Below are positions 25,160 through 33,713 of a DNA stretch of 56,436 nucleotides, piece by piece (positions within the stretch are counted from its first letter, which is position 1; every line of letters starts with the position of its first letter). The notes below the pieces were generated by a model that saw only the letters and a program-made list of their open reading frames with translations, searched no databases and had not been told where the DNA came from. Both the position numbers and the translations under genes were made by a program. The DNA is taken from the NCBI GenBank assembly GCA_046735355.1, contig JBKPTC010000011.1:1-56436 (forward strand). The letters run 5' to 3'. This stretch comes from DATAEU01 sp046735355. GTDB taxonomy: Bacteria; Actinomycetota; UBA4738; HRBIN12.

Positions 25160-26059
25160 TCAGCCGGCGAGGAACGCCCGGGCGACGTCCGGAACGGCCT
25201 CCCCGTCGATCACGACCTTGCCGACGAGCTCCGTCACGACGTCTGAGGACAGCCGCGCGCTCACGCCGTCGAGCAGGGAACGGACCTCGCCGCTCGCCTT
25301 CTGGCTCCGGATCAGCGGCGTGATGTTCTCCGCGTTCTGGAGATGGCGGTCGTCGAGCAGCGGCACGAACCCGTTCGCCTGGATGCTCGGGTCGGTCGAG
25401 AACATCAGCCCGATCTGGACGTCGTCGGTCCGAAGCGCCTCGACGGTCTGCGGGCCGCCGGCGTCGAGCGGCCTGAAGTCGTCGAACACGATGCCGTACG
25501 TCTCGCGAAGCCCGGGCAGGCAGAACGGCCGGAGCGGACACTCGGGCGGCCCGCCGACCGTCAAGCGGTCGGCCACGTCGGCGAGCGAGCTCATCGTCGT
25601 GATCCCGTACTGACGCGCCGTGGGGCCGTTCGCGACGAAGACGTTGGTGTCCTGAGCCGGGGACGGCGTCAGGACCGCGATCCCCTTCGGCCGCAGCCTG
25701 CTCCCGACCTCGGCCGCCACGTCGGCCGGGTCGATCGACGCCTGGGCCCGCGGGTCGAGAAACAGCAGGAGCGACGACAGGTACTCGGGCTTCACGTCGA
25801 TCTGACCGGATTCGAGCGCGCTCTGCGAGACCTCGCGCGAGCGCAGATCGAGCTCGCGCTGCACGCGGTAGCCGGCTCCCTCGAGGACCTGCGCGTACAT
25901 CTCGGCCACGAGCTGGTTCTCGGCGAAGGCACCCGACACGCCGACCACGATCGTCTCCGGCCCGCCTCGGCGCGCCACGTCGCCCGGCACCGAGGTCGTG
26001 CACGCCACCGTCGCGCACGAGACGGCGGCGAGCGCGGCGGCGCGGAAGCGGGCCCTCAT
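25160..26059 (-). CDS. Osmoprotectant-type (OpuAC/OpuBC) substrate-binding lipoprotein
   Basis: 299 residues. The lipoprotein signal ends at Cys20 (TVAC). The body starts TIVVGVSGAFAENQLVAEMYAQVLEGAGYRV and shows SGQIDVKPEYLSSLL, the pattern of glycine betaine/choline-binding OpuAC-type domains ('...ENxxxAExYaxxLExaGYxV...', '..G.iDv.pEY.g'). The ATG overlaps the stop of the adenylate cyclase gene (ATGA). No betaine permease or ATPase adjoins it, so it is an orphan binding protein, or it works with a transporter elsewhere, or it serves as a sensor partner of the cyclase. Exact ligand unknown. Confidence 0.85.
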   Translation of the reverse strand: MRARFRAAALAAVSCATVACTTSVPGDVARRGGPETIVVGVSGAFAENQLVAEMYAQVLEGAGYRVQRELDLRSREVSQSALESGQIDVKPEYLSSLLLFLDPRAQASIDPADVAAEVGSRLRPKGIAVLTPSPAQDTNVFVANGPTARQYGITTMSSLADVADRLTVGGPPECPLRPFCLPGLRETYGIVFDDFRPLDAGGPQTVEALRTDDVQIGLMFSTDPSIQANGFVPLLDDRHLQNAENITPLIRSQKASGEVRSLLDGVSARLSSDVVTELVGKVVIDGEAVPDVARAFLAG

Positions 26060-27381
26060 CCGGGTGCGGGAGCCGAGGAGGACACCGGACCGACGAGCAC
26101 GCGCACCGGCGTAAGCCCTTTTCCCTTGAGGTTCACGACGCGGATCGGTTCGAACTCGTACCGGTCGCTCAGGTGCGCCGCCGTCGACTCGGCGACGAGG
26201 ACCTTGCCGGCGTCGCCGTGCTCCTCGAGCCGGCTCGCGAGGTTCACCGTGTCGCCCCACAGGTCGTACGCGAACTTGCGGTGCCCGATGACGCCCGCAA
26301 CCGCGGGACCGCTCGCGACCCCGACGTGCACGACGATCGGCTCACCCGACGGCCAGTGGACGTCCCCCGACTCGCGGAGCACGTCGAGCGCCATGTCGAT
26401 CGCGGCCCGCGCGTGATCGGCCATCGGCACGGGTGCACCCGCCACGGCCATGTACGCGTCGCCGATCGTCTTGATCTTCTCGAGCCCATGGCGGTCGGCG
26501 ATCTCGTCGAACCGCGTGAACAGCTCGTCGAGGGTGCGCGCGAACGCCTCCGGCGACGAACGCGCCGCCTGCTCCGTCGAGCCCACGGCGTCTACGAAGA
26601 TCACGGTCACCTCGTCGAACGCTTGCGCGATCCGCCGGCCCGAGGTCGCCTTCAGCTGATCGATGATGACCTGCGGCAGGATGTTGAGCAACAGTCCGTC
26701 GGAACGCCCACGCTCGGCGTCGAGCTGTCGCTCCCGGAGGAACAGCGTCCGCGTGAAGCGCTCGTTCCGGTACGCGGCGAGGACGCCGAGGAACCCGAAC
26801 GAGACGAGGTAGAGCGTCGCGAGCACGCCCTGTACCGGCGCGATGTACTTCGCGGTGAACGCGTACGGAAGGTAGGCGGCGATGCCGATCAGCGTGATCG
26901 ACAGGACGAGGACGAACCGGAGTCGGAGCAGCGTGTACGAGAACGCCGTGATCAGGATGACGCCGACGTAGCCGAACTCGAGCGGCAGCGTGACGAGCTG
27001 CGACGCGTAGAAGATCCAGGTGAGCAGCGTCGCCATCGCGATCGCGAGCGCCGCCCACTCCCAGATCCGTCCGAAGAGCCGCGTGAACGACAAGGCGAGC
27101 CCGATGAGCAGGATGGGGATGAACACACCCCAGCGCACGAGCGCGTCGAGCCGCTGTTCCGACAGCACCTGGATCTGCGGGCGTAAGAGCAGCCCCCACG
27201 CGATCCACAAGGCGATACCTGCGAGGAACGCGAAACGGATGTTGCCGAGGTTGTGTCGGAACTGCTCGTCGCGGAAGTCGGACTCGAGACGGCGATCCGG
27301 GAACCGAAGGCGGAACCCGGCCGGGGTGAACCGTCCGCTCGGGCGGGCCTCGGGTGCCGTGCTCGGTTCGATCTCAGCCAT
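26056..27381 (-). CDS. Membrane-bound class III adenylate/guanylate cyclase
   Basis: 441 residues. About six membrane segments (65-215) are followed by a short helical linker and a class III cyclase domain (about 250-430). Both metal aspartates are present (VIFVDAVGST, usually D-I/V-x-G-F/S-T; TIGDAYMAVAG), as are the base-recognition region YDLWGDTVNLASRL and the Asn/Arg pair, so it should be active. The ATG at 27381 follows GGAG; an in-frame start at 27513 would add a basic 44-residue tail and cannot be excluded. It is coupled by ATGA to the osmoprotectant-binding protein gene, suggesting an osmolyte- or membrane-sensing unit. Confidence 0.88.
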   Translation of the reverse strand: MAEIEPSTAPEARPSGRFTPAGFRLRFPDRRLESDFRDEQFRHNLGNIRFAFLAGIALWIAWGLLLRPQIQVLSEQRLDALVRWGVFIPILLIGLALSFTRLFGRIWEWAALAIAMATLLTWIFYASQLVTLPLEFGYVGVILITAFSYTLLRLRFVLVLSITLIGIAAYLPYAFTAKYIAPVQGVLATLYLVSFGFLGVLAAYRNERFTRTLFLRERQLDAERGRSDGLLLNILPQVIIDQLKATSGRRIAQAFDEVTVIFVDAVGSTEQAARSSPEAFARTLDELFTRFDEIADRHGLEKIKTIGDAYMAVAGAPVPMADHARAAIDMALDVLRESGDVHWPSGEPIVVHVGVASGPAVAGVIGHRKFAYDLWGDTVNLASRLEEHGDAGKVLVAESTAAHLSDRYEFEPIRVVNLKGKGLTPVRVLVGPVSSSAPAPG

Positions 27382-27517
27382 CTGCGCTCCGGCGGGTTCG
27401 GTCGCGAACGATGATGACCGCGCCGGGCGCACCTTGTCAGCCGTCCGTCGGGCGCCCTTGCGAGCGTTCGCACGACGCCGCCCGCGGGGTCCCTCGGTCG
27501 CCCGCCGCGTCACTGTG

Positions 27518-29455
27518 TCACTGCAGGGTCCGGTCGACGGTCCGCTCCCAGCGCCGCTCGCGGATCAGGTCACCGTCCTCGAACACCCGGAGCGTCAGGT
27601 CGAAGAACAGCGTCGTTGCGTCGCTTCGCAGCTCGAGCCGCGCCGTCGCACGGGCGGCGACCTCCGGATAGGCCACCTCGGCCTCGTCCATCGACTCGAC
27701 CCACGCCGTCCCCGGCTCGAACGGGTCGACGCCGACGCGGACGTCCTCGTTCCGCCACCACCGCGAAACCCCGGGCACCTCGCCGACGGAGTTCTGATGG
27801 ACGACGACCCGGGTCTCGCGCGCGTACACGTCCTGTTCGATCCGCCAGACCGGCGGCTCGTGGTCGGACGGTGGACCGACCGGCGCTGGCCGGAACGACG
27901 GCACCGCCGCGTCGGCGGCCGCTCGCCCGACGGTCGGGAGCGCCAGCCGGCTTCGAGACGGAACGATCGTGAGGGTCGACGCCCGGGGCGGGGGCCAGGC
28001 GTTCGGCCAGTCCGAGCCGGCGATCGACAGCCGCATTCGGTTCCCGGGCTGCAACACCCGTGACGTGGCGTCGAGCTCCACCGACACGACGTACGTCTCG
28101 CCGGGCACGAGCGGCTCCGGTGCCGTGTGCGAGTCGCGGTGCGTGAGGTTGAGGATGCCTCGGCTGACGAGCGCCGACGACCCGTCCGGCAGGACCTCGG
28201 TGACCTTCGCCGACAGGAAGGCGACCGGGGTCGACGAGCGGACCGTCGCCTCGAGCCGGGGGTTGCCGAGGATCTCGAGCTCCTCGTCGACCGGCCACTC
28301 GTACACGAGCGAACGCGCCTCGTCCGGGCGCTGGTCGATCGGCAGGCCGTAGGGCGGCTCGTACGACCCGCGGACGTGCGCCGTCGCGCCCACGTCGCCG
28401 CGGACGACGAGCGAGTCCTCGTCGCCGGCGCGCGCCACCCGGGCGTCTTCGAGTGAACGCACGGACTCGCGCAGGCGCTCCGGCGGCCAGGTCTCCTCGA
28501 ACCGCCACTCGCCCGGCATCTCGGCCAGGTCCGGCGCCGGTGTCGTCGAGCGCTGGACGAACATCGAGATCGCCGGCTCGTCGTCGACGCCGTTCCGCTC
28601 GTCACGGAGCCAGCGGTCCCACCAGCGAAGCATCTCCGGAACGAAGTCGATGTGCGGTCCGGGGATCGAGTCGGTCGGCCACATGTGGCACCACGGACCC
28701 ATGAGCAGCCGTCTCGGCACCCGCAGGTGCTGCATCATGCGGAGCGTCGAGTTCCGATACACGTCCTGCCAGCCCGCCACGATCATCGTCGGGACGGCGA
28801 TCGCGTCGTAGTTCGGGCGCAGCGAGCCCTGCCGCCAGAACGGGCCGTCGTTCTGCTCCTCGATCGAGTCGAACCAGGGGACCACCTCGTTGATGCGACG
28901 GAGCCACGCCTCGCGCCATCGCTCGCCGGCGATCGCCGGCACCGGCGGAAGCGCGTTCTCGGAGACCATGAACAGCGGATAGCCGAACTCGATGGCCTTT
29001 CGGGTCCCGCCGCCGAAGTGGATGTCGTCGGTGTAGCGGTCGTCGGTCGCGAAGATCGGGACGATCGCCCGGAGCGCGGGCGGCCGGCGCATGGCCGTCT
29101 GGATCGTGTCGAACCCCGAATACGACGTGCCGAACATGCCGACCGCACCCGTGCTCCACGGCTGCGCGCCGAGCCACTCGATCACCTCGACGAGGTCGTC
29201 CTGCTCGCGCTCGAGGTACTCGCCGGCCGCGACGCCCTCCGAGGATCCGGTTCCGCGCAGATCGAGCCGGCACACGGCGTAGTCGCCCTCGTCGCGCAGG
29301 CGCCGGTACGTCGCGTCGTCGTTCGCGAGGTCGTCCTTGCGGTAGGGAAGCGCCTCGAGGAGCACCGGCCACGGCCCCGGCCCGTCGGGCAGGTACAGGC
29401 TCGCGGCGAGCCGGACGCCGTCCGACAGCGAGATGAAGACGTTCGACTCGGACAC
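27518..29455 (-). CDS. CocE/NonD family alpha/beta hydrolase (peptidase S15-like)
   Basis: 645 residues from a GTG (ribosome site GAGGGGG). The N-terminal alpha/beta hydrolase has nucleophile Ser111 in GMFGTSYSGF, an Arg/Asp-rich region after DLRGTGSSEG, and a His in LMGPWCHMW. The C-terminal half (about 340-645) is the jelly-roll of X-Pro dipeptidyl-peptidase/CocE enzymes (NPRLEATVRSSTPVAFLSAKVTEVLPDGS...). Members hydrolyse acyl esters or X-Pro peptides. There is no signal peptide, so it is cytoplasmic. The gene follows the DmdA-like gene by 50 nt and is likely in one operon with it. Confidence 0.9.
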   Translation of the reverse strand: MSESNVFISLSDGVRLAASLYLPDGPGPWPVLLEALPYRKDDLANDDATYRRLRDEGDYAVCRLDLRGTGSSEGVAAGEYLEREQDDLVEVIEWLGAQPWSTGAVGMFGTSYSGFDTIQTAMRRPPALRAIVPIFATDDRYTDDIHFGGGTRKAIEFGYPLFMVSENALPPVPAIAGERWREAWLRRINEVVPWFDSIEEQNDGPFWRQGSLRPNYDAIAVPTMIVAGWQDVYRNSTLRMMQHLRVPRRLLMGPWCHMWPTDSIPGPHIDFVPEMLRWWDRWLRDERNGVDDEPAISMFVQRSTTPAPDLAEMPGEWRFEETWPPERLRESVRSLEDARVARAGDEDSLVVRGDVGATAHVRGSYEPPYGLPIDQRPDEARSLVYEWPVDEELEILGNPRLEATVRSSTPVAFLSAKVTEVLPDGSSALVSRGILNLTHRDSHTAPEPLVPGETYVVSVELDATSRVLQPGNRMRLSIAGSDWPNAWPPPRASTLTIVPSRSRLALPTVGRAAADAAVPSFRPAPVGPPSDHEPPVWRIEQDVYARETRVVVHQNSVGEVPGVSRWWRNEDVRVGVDPFEPGTAWVESMDEAEVAYPEVAARATARLELRSDATTLFFDLTLRVFEDGDLIRERRWERTVDRTLQ

Positions 29456-29505
29456 GCTCGACCCCCTCGTGGTTCGTGCCGCCGTGGCCTCCGCGCGCCC
29501 GTCGC

Positions 29506-30654
29506 TCAGGCCGCCGGGACCTTCTTCTGCGGGTCGACGAACGGGATCGCCGCCGTCGTCCCGGAAAGGAACCCGTGGTCGGCTTCGATGTCGAGACGGT
29601 TGCCGGAGACCGCGAGCTCGATCGGCACCCAGACGTACCCGATGTTCTTCTCGAGCCGCGGCGACCAGCACGCGTCCGTCACGTGCCCGACGCGCTCGCC
29701 CTCGCGCAGGGCCGGCCAGTGCCGGGTCGGCTGGCCGATCGGCTCGCCGTCGAGCTCGATGCCCACGAGCTTCCGCGACACGCCCTCGCGGCGGATGCGC
29801 TCGAGCGCGGCCTTGCCGATGTAGTCGGCCTCCTGCTCCTCGACGAGGCGTTCGAGGCCCGAGACCTCGAACGGGTTGTTCTCGAGCCCGATGTCCGAGC
29901 CCCAGTCGAAGATGCCGGCCTCGATGCGGCGGATGTCGCTCGAGGGCGTCACGCGGATGCCGTGCGGCCTGCCGGCGTCGAGGATCCGCTCCCAAAGCTC
30001 GTCGCCCCGGCTCGCGTCGCGCAGGTAGATCTCGTAGCCGACGACGGCCGTCCATCCCGTCCTGCTGATGACGACCGGGATGCCGTCGAGGTCGGCCTCG
30101 TCGCACCGGTAGTACTGCATCTCGAGGATCCGGTCGCCGAACAACGCCGACATCACGTCCTTCGCCTTGGGTCCCTGCACCTGCACGGGATAGACGTCGG
30201 GATGGGTCACGTTCACGTCGAGGCCGGAGTTCACCGCCACGCCCATCGCGTACAGCCCCGCGTCGGAGTCGGCGAGCGCCAGCCACCACCGGTTCTCCTC
30301 GATCCGCAGCAGGACGGGGTCGTTCACGATGCCGCCGTCCTGCGCCGTAATGAGGACGTACTTGCACTGCTTCACCGCGCACCTGCTGAGGTCGCGGCAC
30401 GTGAGCAGGTTGGTGAACGCGCTCGAATCGGGTCCGGTGATCTCGACGATGCGCTCGACGCTCACGTCCCAGAGCGTCACGTCGTTCACGAGCGCCCAAT
30501 ACTCCTCGACCGGATCGCCGTACGTGTTCGGGTGGTACATGTGCTGGTAGACGTCGTACGCGCTGCACCCGGCTCGAAGCGTCGCCTCGAAGAACGGCGA
30601 GCGGCGGTACCACGGTCCCCAGTTCAGCGTCGTGTGATCCGGCAGGTCGGCCAT
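29506..30654 (-). CDS. GcvT-family aminomethyltransferase, DMSP demethylase (DmdA)-like
   Basis: 382 residues. The GcvT fold is plain, and the pattern is the DmdA-like branch rather than the glycine-cleavage T-protein: VNDVTLWDVSVERIVEITGPD, LTCRDLSRCAVKQCKYVLIT, GGIVNDPVLLRIEENRWWLALADSD, VQGPKAKDVMSALFGD, YYRCDEADLDGIPVVISRTGWTAVVGYEIYL, IRRIEAGIFDWGSD, SPRLEKNIGYVWVPIELA and PFVDPQKKVPAA. Such enzymes move a methyl or methylene group from a methylated osmolyte to tetrahydrofolate. DMSP as substrate is plausible, but betaine-type substrates are possible. The ATG at 30654 follows AGGGGGAGCG; an operator-like dyad sits just upstream. No other DMSP-pathway gene is in the window. Confidence 0.8.
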   Translation of the reverse strand: MADLPDHTTLNWGPWYRRSPFFEATLRAGCSAYDVYQHMYHPNTYGDPVEEYWALVNDVTLWDVSVERIVEITGPDSSAFTNLLTCRDLSRCAVKQCKYVLITAQDGGIVNDPVLLRIEENRWWLALADSDAGLYAMGVAVNSGLDVNVTHPDVYPVQVQGPKAKDVMSALFGDRILEMQYYRCDEADLDGIPVVISRTGWTAVVGYEIYLRDASRGDELWERILDAGRPHGIRVTPSSDIRRIEAGIFDWGSDIGLENNPFEVSGLERLVEEQEADYIGKAALERIRREGVSRKLVGIELDGEPIGQPTRHWPALREGERVGHVTDACWSPRLEKNIGYVWVPIELAVSGNRLDIEADHGFLSGTTAAIPFVDPQKKVPAA

Positions 30655-30662
30655 CGCTCCCC

Positions 30663-30678
30663 CTGAACGCTGGTTCAA
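30663..30678. promoter_or_regulatory. Operator-like dyad B (contains TGAAC-N4-GTTCA)
   Basis: The perfect dyad TGAAC GCTG GTTCA (30664-30677) sits directly upstream of the ribosome site of the DmdA-like gene. The 16-bp block matches dyad A (25090-25105) at 13 positions. Confidence 0.45.
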
Positions 30679-30736
30679 CGTCGCGTAGCGTGCCACACCG
30701 GAGCGTGGCTCGGCCGGGCGCGCTAGGCACCGTGGC

Positions 30737-30742
30737 TACACT
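30737..30742 (+). promoter_or_regulatory. Leaderless-type -10 box (TACACT)
   Basis: TACACT lies 7 nt before the GTG at 30750 and supports that start for the SIS gene. Confidence 0.55.
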
Positions 30743-30749
30743 GCGCCGC

Positions 30750-31808
30750 GTGCCGCCGAGCGCCGAGCCCGACCCGTACCTCCTCGAGATCCGAGAGCAG
30801 CCCGACGCGCTCCGCCGGGCCGCCGACGCGCTGACCGAGCAGACGTCGTCGCTGGAGCGCCTCGGCGAGGCGGCTCGCGACCGCGACCGACCGTTCCTGT
30901 CGGGCATGGGGAGCTCGTTCGACGCGTGCTATCCGGCGGTCGACCACCTCGCGGAGCGCGGCGTCGCCACGGTCCACGCCACGAGCGCGGACCTGCTGCA
31001 CTTCCGCCTCGCCTCGATCACCGACCGGTCGCTCCTCGTCCTCGTGAGCCAGTCGGGCGGGAGCGCCGAGGTCGTTCGTCTCGCCGAACGCGCGCGCGCG
31101 AACACCGAAGGCACACCCTTCGTCGTCACGGTCACCAACGGTCTCGACAACGAGCTCGCGGCGCGCGCCGACGTCGCCCTCGACACGCGGGCCGGCGCGG
31201 AGACGGCGCCGTCGTCGAAGACGTTCGCCGCCTCGCTCGTCCAGATGGCGGGCGTCGCGCGGGTGATCGCCGGCGAGGAGACGGCCACGGCCTGTGCCGA
31301 CGTCGCCGGGGCGGCCCGGCGCGCCGCCGAAGCCGTATCGAGCGTCCTAGCGGACGAGGACCACGTCGCGGAGACGGTGGCCGCCGTCGCTCGCGGTCGG
31401 CGTGTCGTCGTCGTCGTCGGTCGCGGCGCCGACCGCGCCACCGCCGAGATGGCGGCGCTCACGCTCCAGGAGTGCGGCGTCGTCGCGGACGGCTTCGAGT
31501 CGGCCTCGTTCCGACACGGCCCGTTCGAGCTCGCGGGGCCCGGCCTCGGGGCGATCGTGGTCGCAACCGAGCCGTCGACTCGACCGTTGGAGCTCGGCCT
31601 CGCGCGCGAGCTCTCGGCGACGGGGTCCGGGGTCGTCGTGATCGGCGACGACGAGCGCGCCGACGTGGTCGTCCCGCGTGTCGACCGCATGCTGTCGCCG
31701 GCCGTGTCGATCGCGCCGATCCAGCTCGCCGCGCGCCTGCTCTCGGTCGAGGCCGGGCGTCCGCCCGGGACCTATGTGTTCGCCTCGAAGGTCACCGCGC
31801 GCGAGTAG
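30750..31808 (+). CDS. Double-SIS-domain protein (sugar isomerase / GlmS-like without glutaminase)
   Basis: 352 residues with two SIS domains: FLSGMGSSFDACYPA and VLVSQSGGSAEVV in the first, VVVVGRGADRATAEMAALTLQE and the ESASFRHGPFELA motif in the second. The final motif resembles the GlmS/AgaS 'E...FxHGP' active-site loop. No N-terminal glutaminase domain is present, so it is not a complete glucosamine-6-phosphate synthase; deamination or isomerisation of an amino-sugar phosphate is more likely. The GTG at 30750 is chosen from the leaderless box; an earlier in-frame ATG at 30690 would place the promoter inside the gene. The 3' end overlaps the LLM gene by 17 nt (convergent). Confidence 0.85.
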   Translation: MPPSAEPDPYLLEIREQPDALRRAADALTEQTSSLERLGEAARDRDRPFLSGMGSSFDACYPAVDHLAERGVATVHATSADLLHFRLASITDRSLLVLVSQSGGSAEVVRLAERARANTEGTPFVVTVTNGLDNELAARADVALDTRAGAETAPSSKTFAASLVQMAGVARVIAGEETATACADVAGAARRAAEAVSSVLADEDHVAETVAAVARGRRVVVVVGRGADRATAEMAALTLQECGVVADGFESASFRHGPFELAGPGLGAIVVATEPSTRPLELGLARELSATGSGVVVIGDDERADVVVPRVDRMLSPAVSIAPIQLAARLLSVEAGRPPGTYVFASKVTARE

Positions 31809-32796
31809 ACGCGTCGCGCAGGCGCGGCAGCAGGTGCTCCGCCCACAGGTCGAGCTGCTGGGCCGACGGCTCGAGGGTGTGCAGGATGAAGTACTCGACG
31901 CCGATGCGGACGCGGTCGTCGAGCTTCCGCAGCACCTCCGGCAGCGTGCCCGTCAGATACACACGCTCGAAGTACTCGAACGGCCGACCCTCGCCCATCA
32001 CGGCGGCGAACGCGCGTCGCTGCTCGCGTTCCGCCACGGCGGGATCGTCGGTCGGAACCAGGTGCACGAAGTTCTCGTGCGCGATGGTGAACGACGAGAC
32101 GTCTCGGCCGCGCTCGCCGAGCGCGCGGCGGACCTCGGTCAGATCCTCCTCGATCGATTCGGGAGGCGAGGTCGGACGCGCGATCCAGCCGTCGGCCTCC
32201 GCGATGCGACGCAGGACCGCCGGCGCCATCACCGGGCGCTCGGGCGATGCTGCGTGTGCGAGCTGCCGGCCGCCGGCCGCCCATATGGGAAGGGGCCGCT
32301 CGACGGCGGGCCCGATCTCGACGTCGTGCAGCCGGACGAACCTGCCCTCGAACGTCACCCGCTCACCGGTCAGGAGCCGCCGGACGACCTCGATCGCCTC
32401 GTCGGTCCTCGCGCCCCGCTCCGACCTTCGCATGCCGACCGCCTCGAACTCCCGATCGTCCCATCCGGTTCCGACGCCGAGGATCAGCCGGTCGCGCGAG
32501 AGCGCCTGCAAGGTGGACAGCTCCTTCGCCAGAACGAGCGGATGCCGCGTCGGCATCACGAGGATCGACGTTCCGAGGTCGACCCGCGACGTCACGGCGG
32601 CCGCGTACGTCAGCGAGAGGACGGGATCCAGCCACGGCGTCCGGTAGAAGACGCTGCCGTGCAGCAGATGATCGGTCGCCCACAGCGAATCGAACCCGAG
32701 CTCCTCGGCGCGGCGCGCGAACGCGGCGATCTCGTCGCCGCTCCGCCGCGCCGAGCCGCCGAACGTGGGAAGGAACGCGCCGACACGAACGCTCAC
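31792..32796 (-). CDS. LLM class F420/flavin-dependent oxidoreductase
   Basis: 334 residues of the luciferase-like TIM-barrel family: VGAFLPTFGG at the start, AEELGFDSLWATDHLL, VDLGTSILVMPTRHPLVLAKELSTLQALSRDRLILGVGTGWDDREFEAVG (the family core) and LPIWAAGG. In actinobacteria many members use coenzyme F420. The substrate is unknown. The GTG start overlaps the stop of the aldolase-family gene (GTGA), so the two are coupled. Confidence 0.9.
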   Translation of the reverse strand: MSVRVGAFLPTFGGSARRSGDEIAAFARRAEELGFDSLWATDHLLHGSVFYRTPWLDPVLSLTYAAAVTSRVDLGTSILVMPTRHPLVLAKELSTLQALSRDRLILGVGTGWDDREFEAVGMRRSERGARTDEAIEVVRRLLTGERVTFEGRFVRLHDVEIGPAVERPLPIWAAGGRQLAHAASPERPVMAPAVLRRIAEADGWIARPTSPPESIEEDLTEVRRALGERGRDVSSFTIAHENFVHLVPTDDPAVAEREQRRAFAAVMGEGRPFEYFERVYLTGTLPEVLRKLDDRVRIGVEYFILHTLEPSAQQLDLWAEHLLPRLRDASTRAR

Positions 32797-33713
32797 GCGA
32801 GCGCGGCCTCCTTAAGCGCGCGTTCGACGGCGGCCGCGTCGTCGGCAGACAACGGCAGCAGCGGTGGGCGGACGGCTGCGTGATCGATGATGCCGAGCGT
32901 CGCGAGCGCGTGCTTGGTCCGCGCGCGGTAATCGCGAACCGGCGGCGCGAAGATCGCGTCGCAGAAGGGCTGCAACCGCGCGGCGATCGCGCGCGCGCCT
33001 CGGAGGTCGTCGCCGCGGACCGCGTCGAGCATCTCGACCTGTTCGGCCGCCGCGAGGGTTCCGAAGCCGAGCAGGGCTCCCTCCGCGCCGAGTACGTACG
33101 CCTCGAGCAGGAAGTTGTCGTTGCCGTTCAGCACGACGGCGTCCGGCGCGACGGCCCGAACGACGCGAACGGTCTCGACGAACCGCTTCGCGTCGAACGA
33201 CGCCTCCTTGATCGCGACGACGCCCTCGACCGTCATCAGCCGTTCGAGGACGTCGCCGGAGAAGTTCACGCCACCCAGCGCCGGCTGGAGCTGGAACGCG
33301 ATCAGGGGCAGCTCCGAGGCCTCGTGGATCGCGCGGTGGTATCGGGCGGGGACCTCCGGATCGAGCGGCTCGCCCTGGTACGCGGAGAGCGGGAACACGA
33401 GGAGCGCCTCGGCGCCGGCGGACCGCGCGTCGGCGGCCGCGCGTCCGGCGAGCTCGGTGAACGACCCGGCGAGTCCGGCGACGATCAGCGTCCGGTCGCT
33501 GACCTCCTCGGCGACGACCTCGAGGACCCGCAGACGCTCCTCAGCGGATAGGTGGGGCCCCTCCCCCGTGTCCACGTTCACCGCCAGACCCGTCACTCGC
33601 TGGTCCGCGAGCCAGCTCACGTATCGGCGTAGCGAGGTCTCGTCGATCGAGAAGTCCTCGTGCATCGGCGTCACGATCGCCGCGATCAAGCCCTTCAGGC
33701 CCGGATGCTCCAT
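32793..33713 (-). CDS. Dihydrodipicolinate synthase/N-acetylneuraminate lyase family aldolase
   Basis: 306 residues, a complete DHDPS-type TIM barrel with the Schiff-base lysine in VVAIKEAS (Lys169). The position of the catalytic tyrosine of DapA (the LYNVP motif) reads AFQLQP here, so Tyr appears to be Phe140, and the GTTGE loop reads VDTGEG. It is therefore not a normal DapA; a different pyruvate aldolase, dehydratase or non-pyruvate reaction is likely. The ATG at 33713 has an excellent ribosome site (AGGAGGAGA), yet it lies inside the open frame of the preceding molybdenum hydroxylase gene. Confidence 0.85.
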   Translation of the reverse strand: MEHPGLKGLIAAIVTPMHEDFSIDETSLRRYVSWLADQRVTGLAVNVDTGEGPHLSAEERLRVLEVVAEEVSDRTLIVAGLAGSFTELAGRAAADARSAGAEALLVFPLSAYQGEPLDPEVPARYHRAIHEASELPLIAFQLQPALGGVNFSGDVLERLMTVEGVVAIKEASFDAKRFVETVRVVRAVAPDAVVLNGNDNFLLEAYVLGAEGALLGFGTLAAAEQVEMLDAVRGDDLRGARAIAARLQPFCDAIFAPPVRDYRARTKHALATLGIIDHAAVRPPLLPLSADDAAAVERALKEAALA

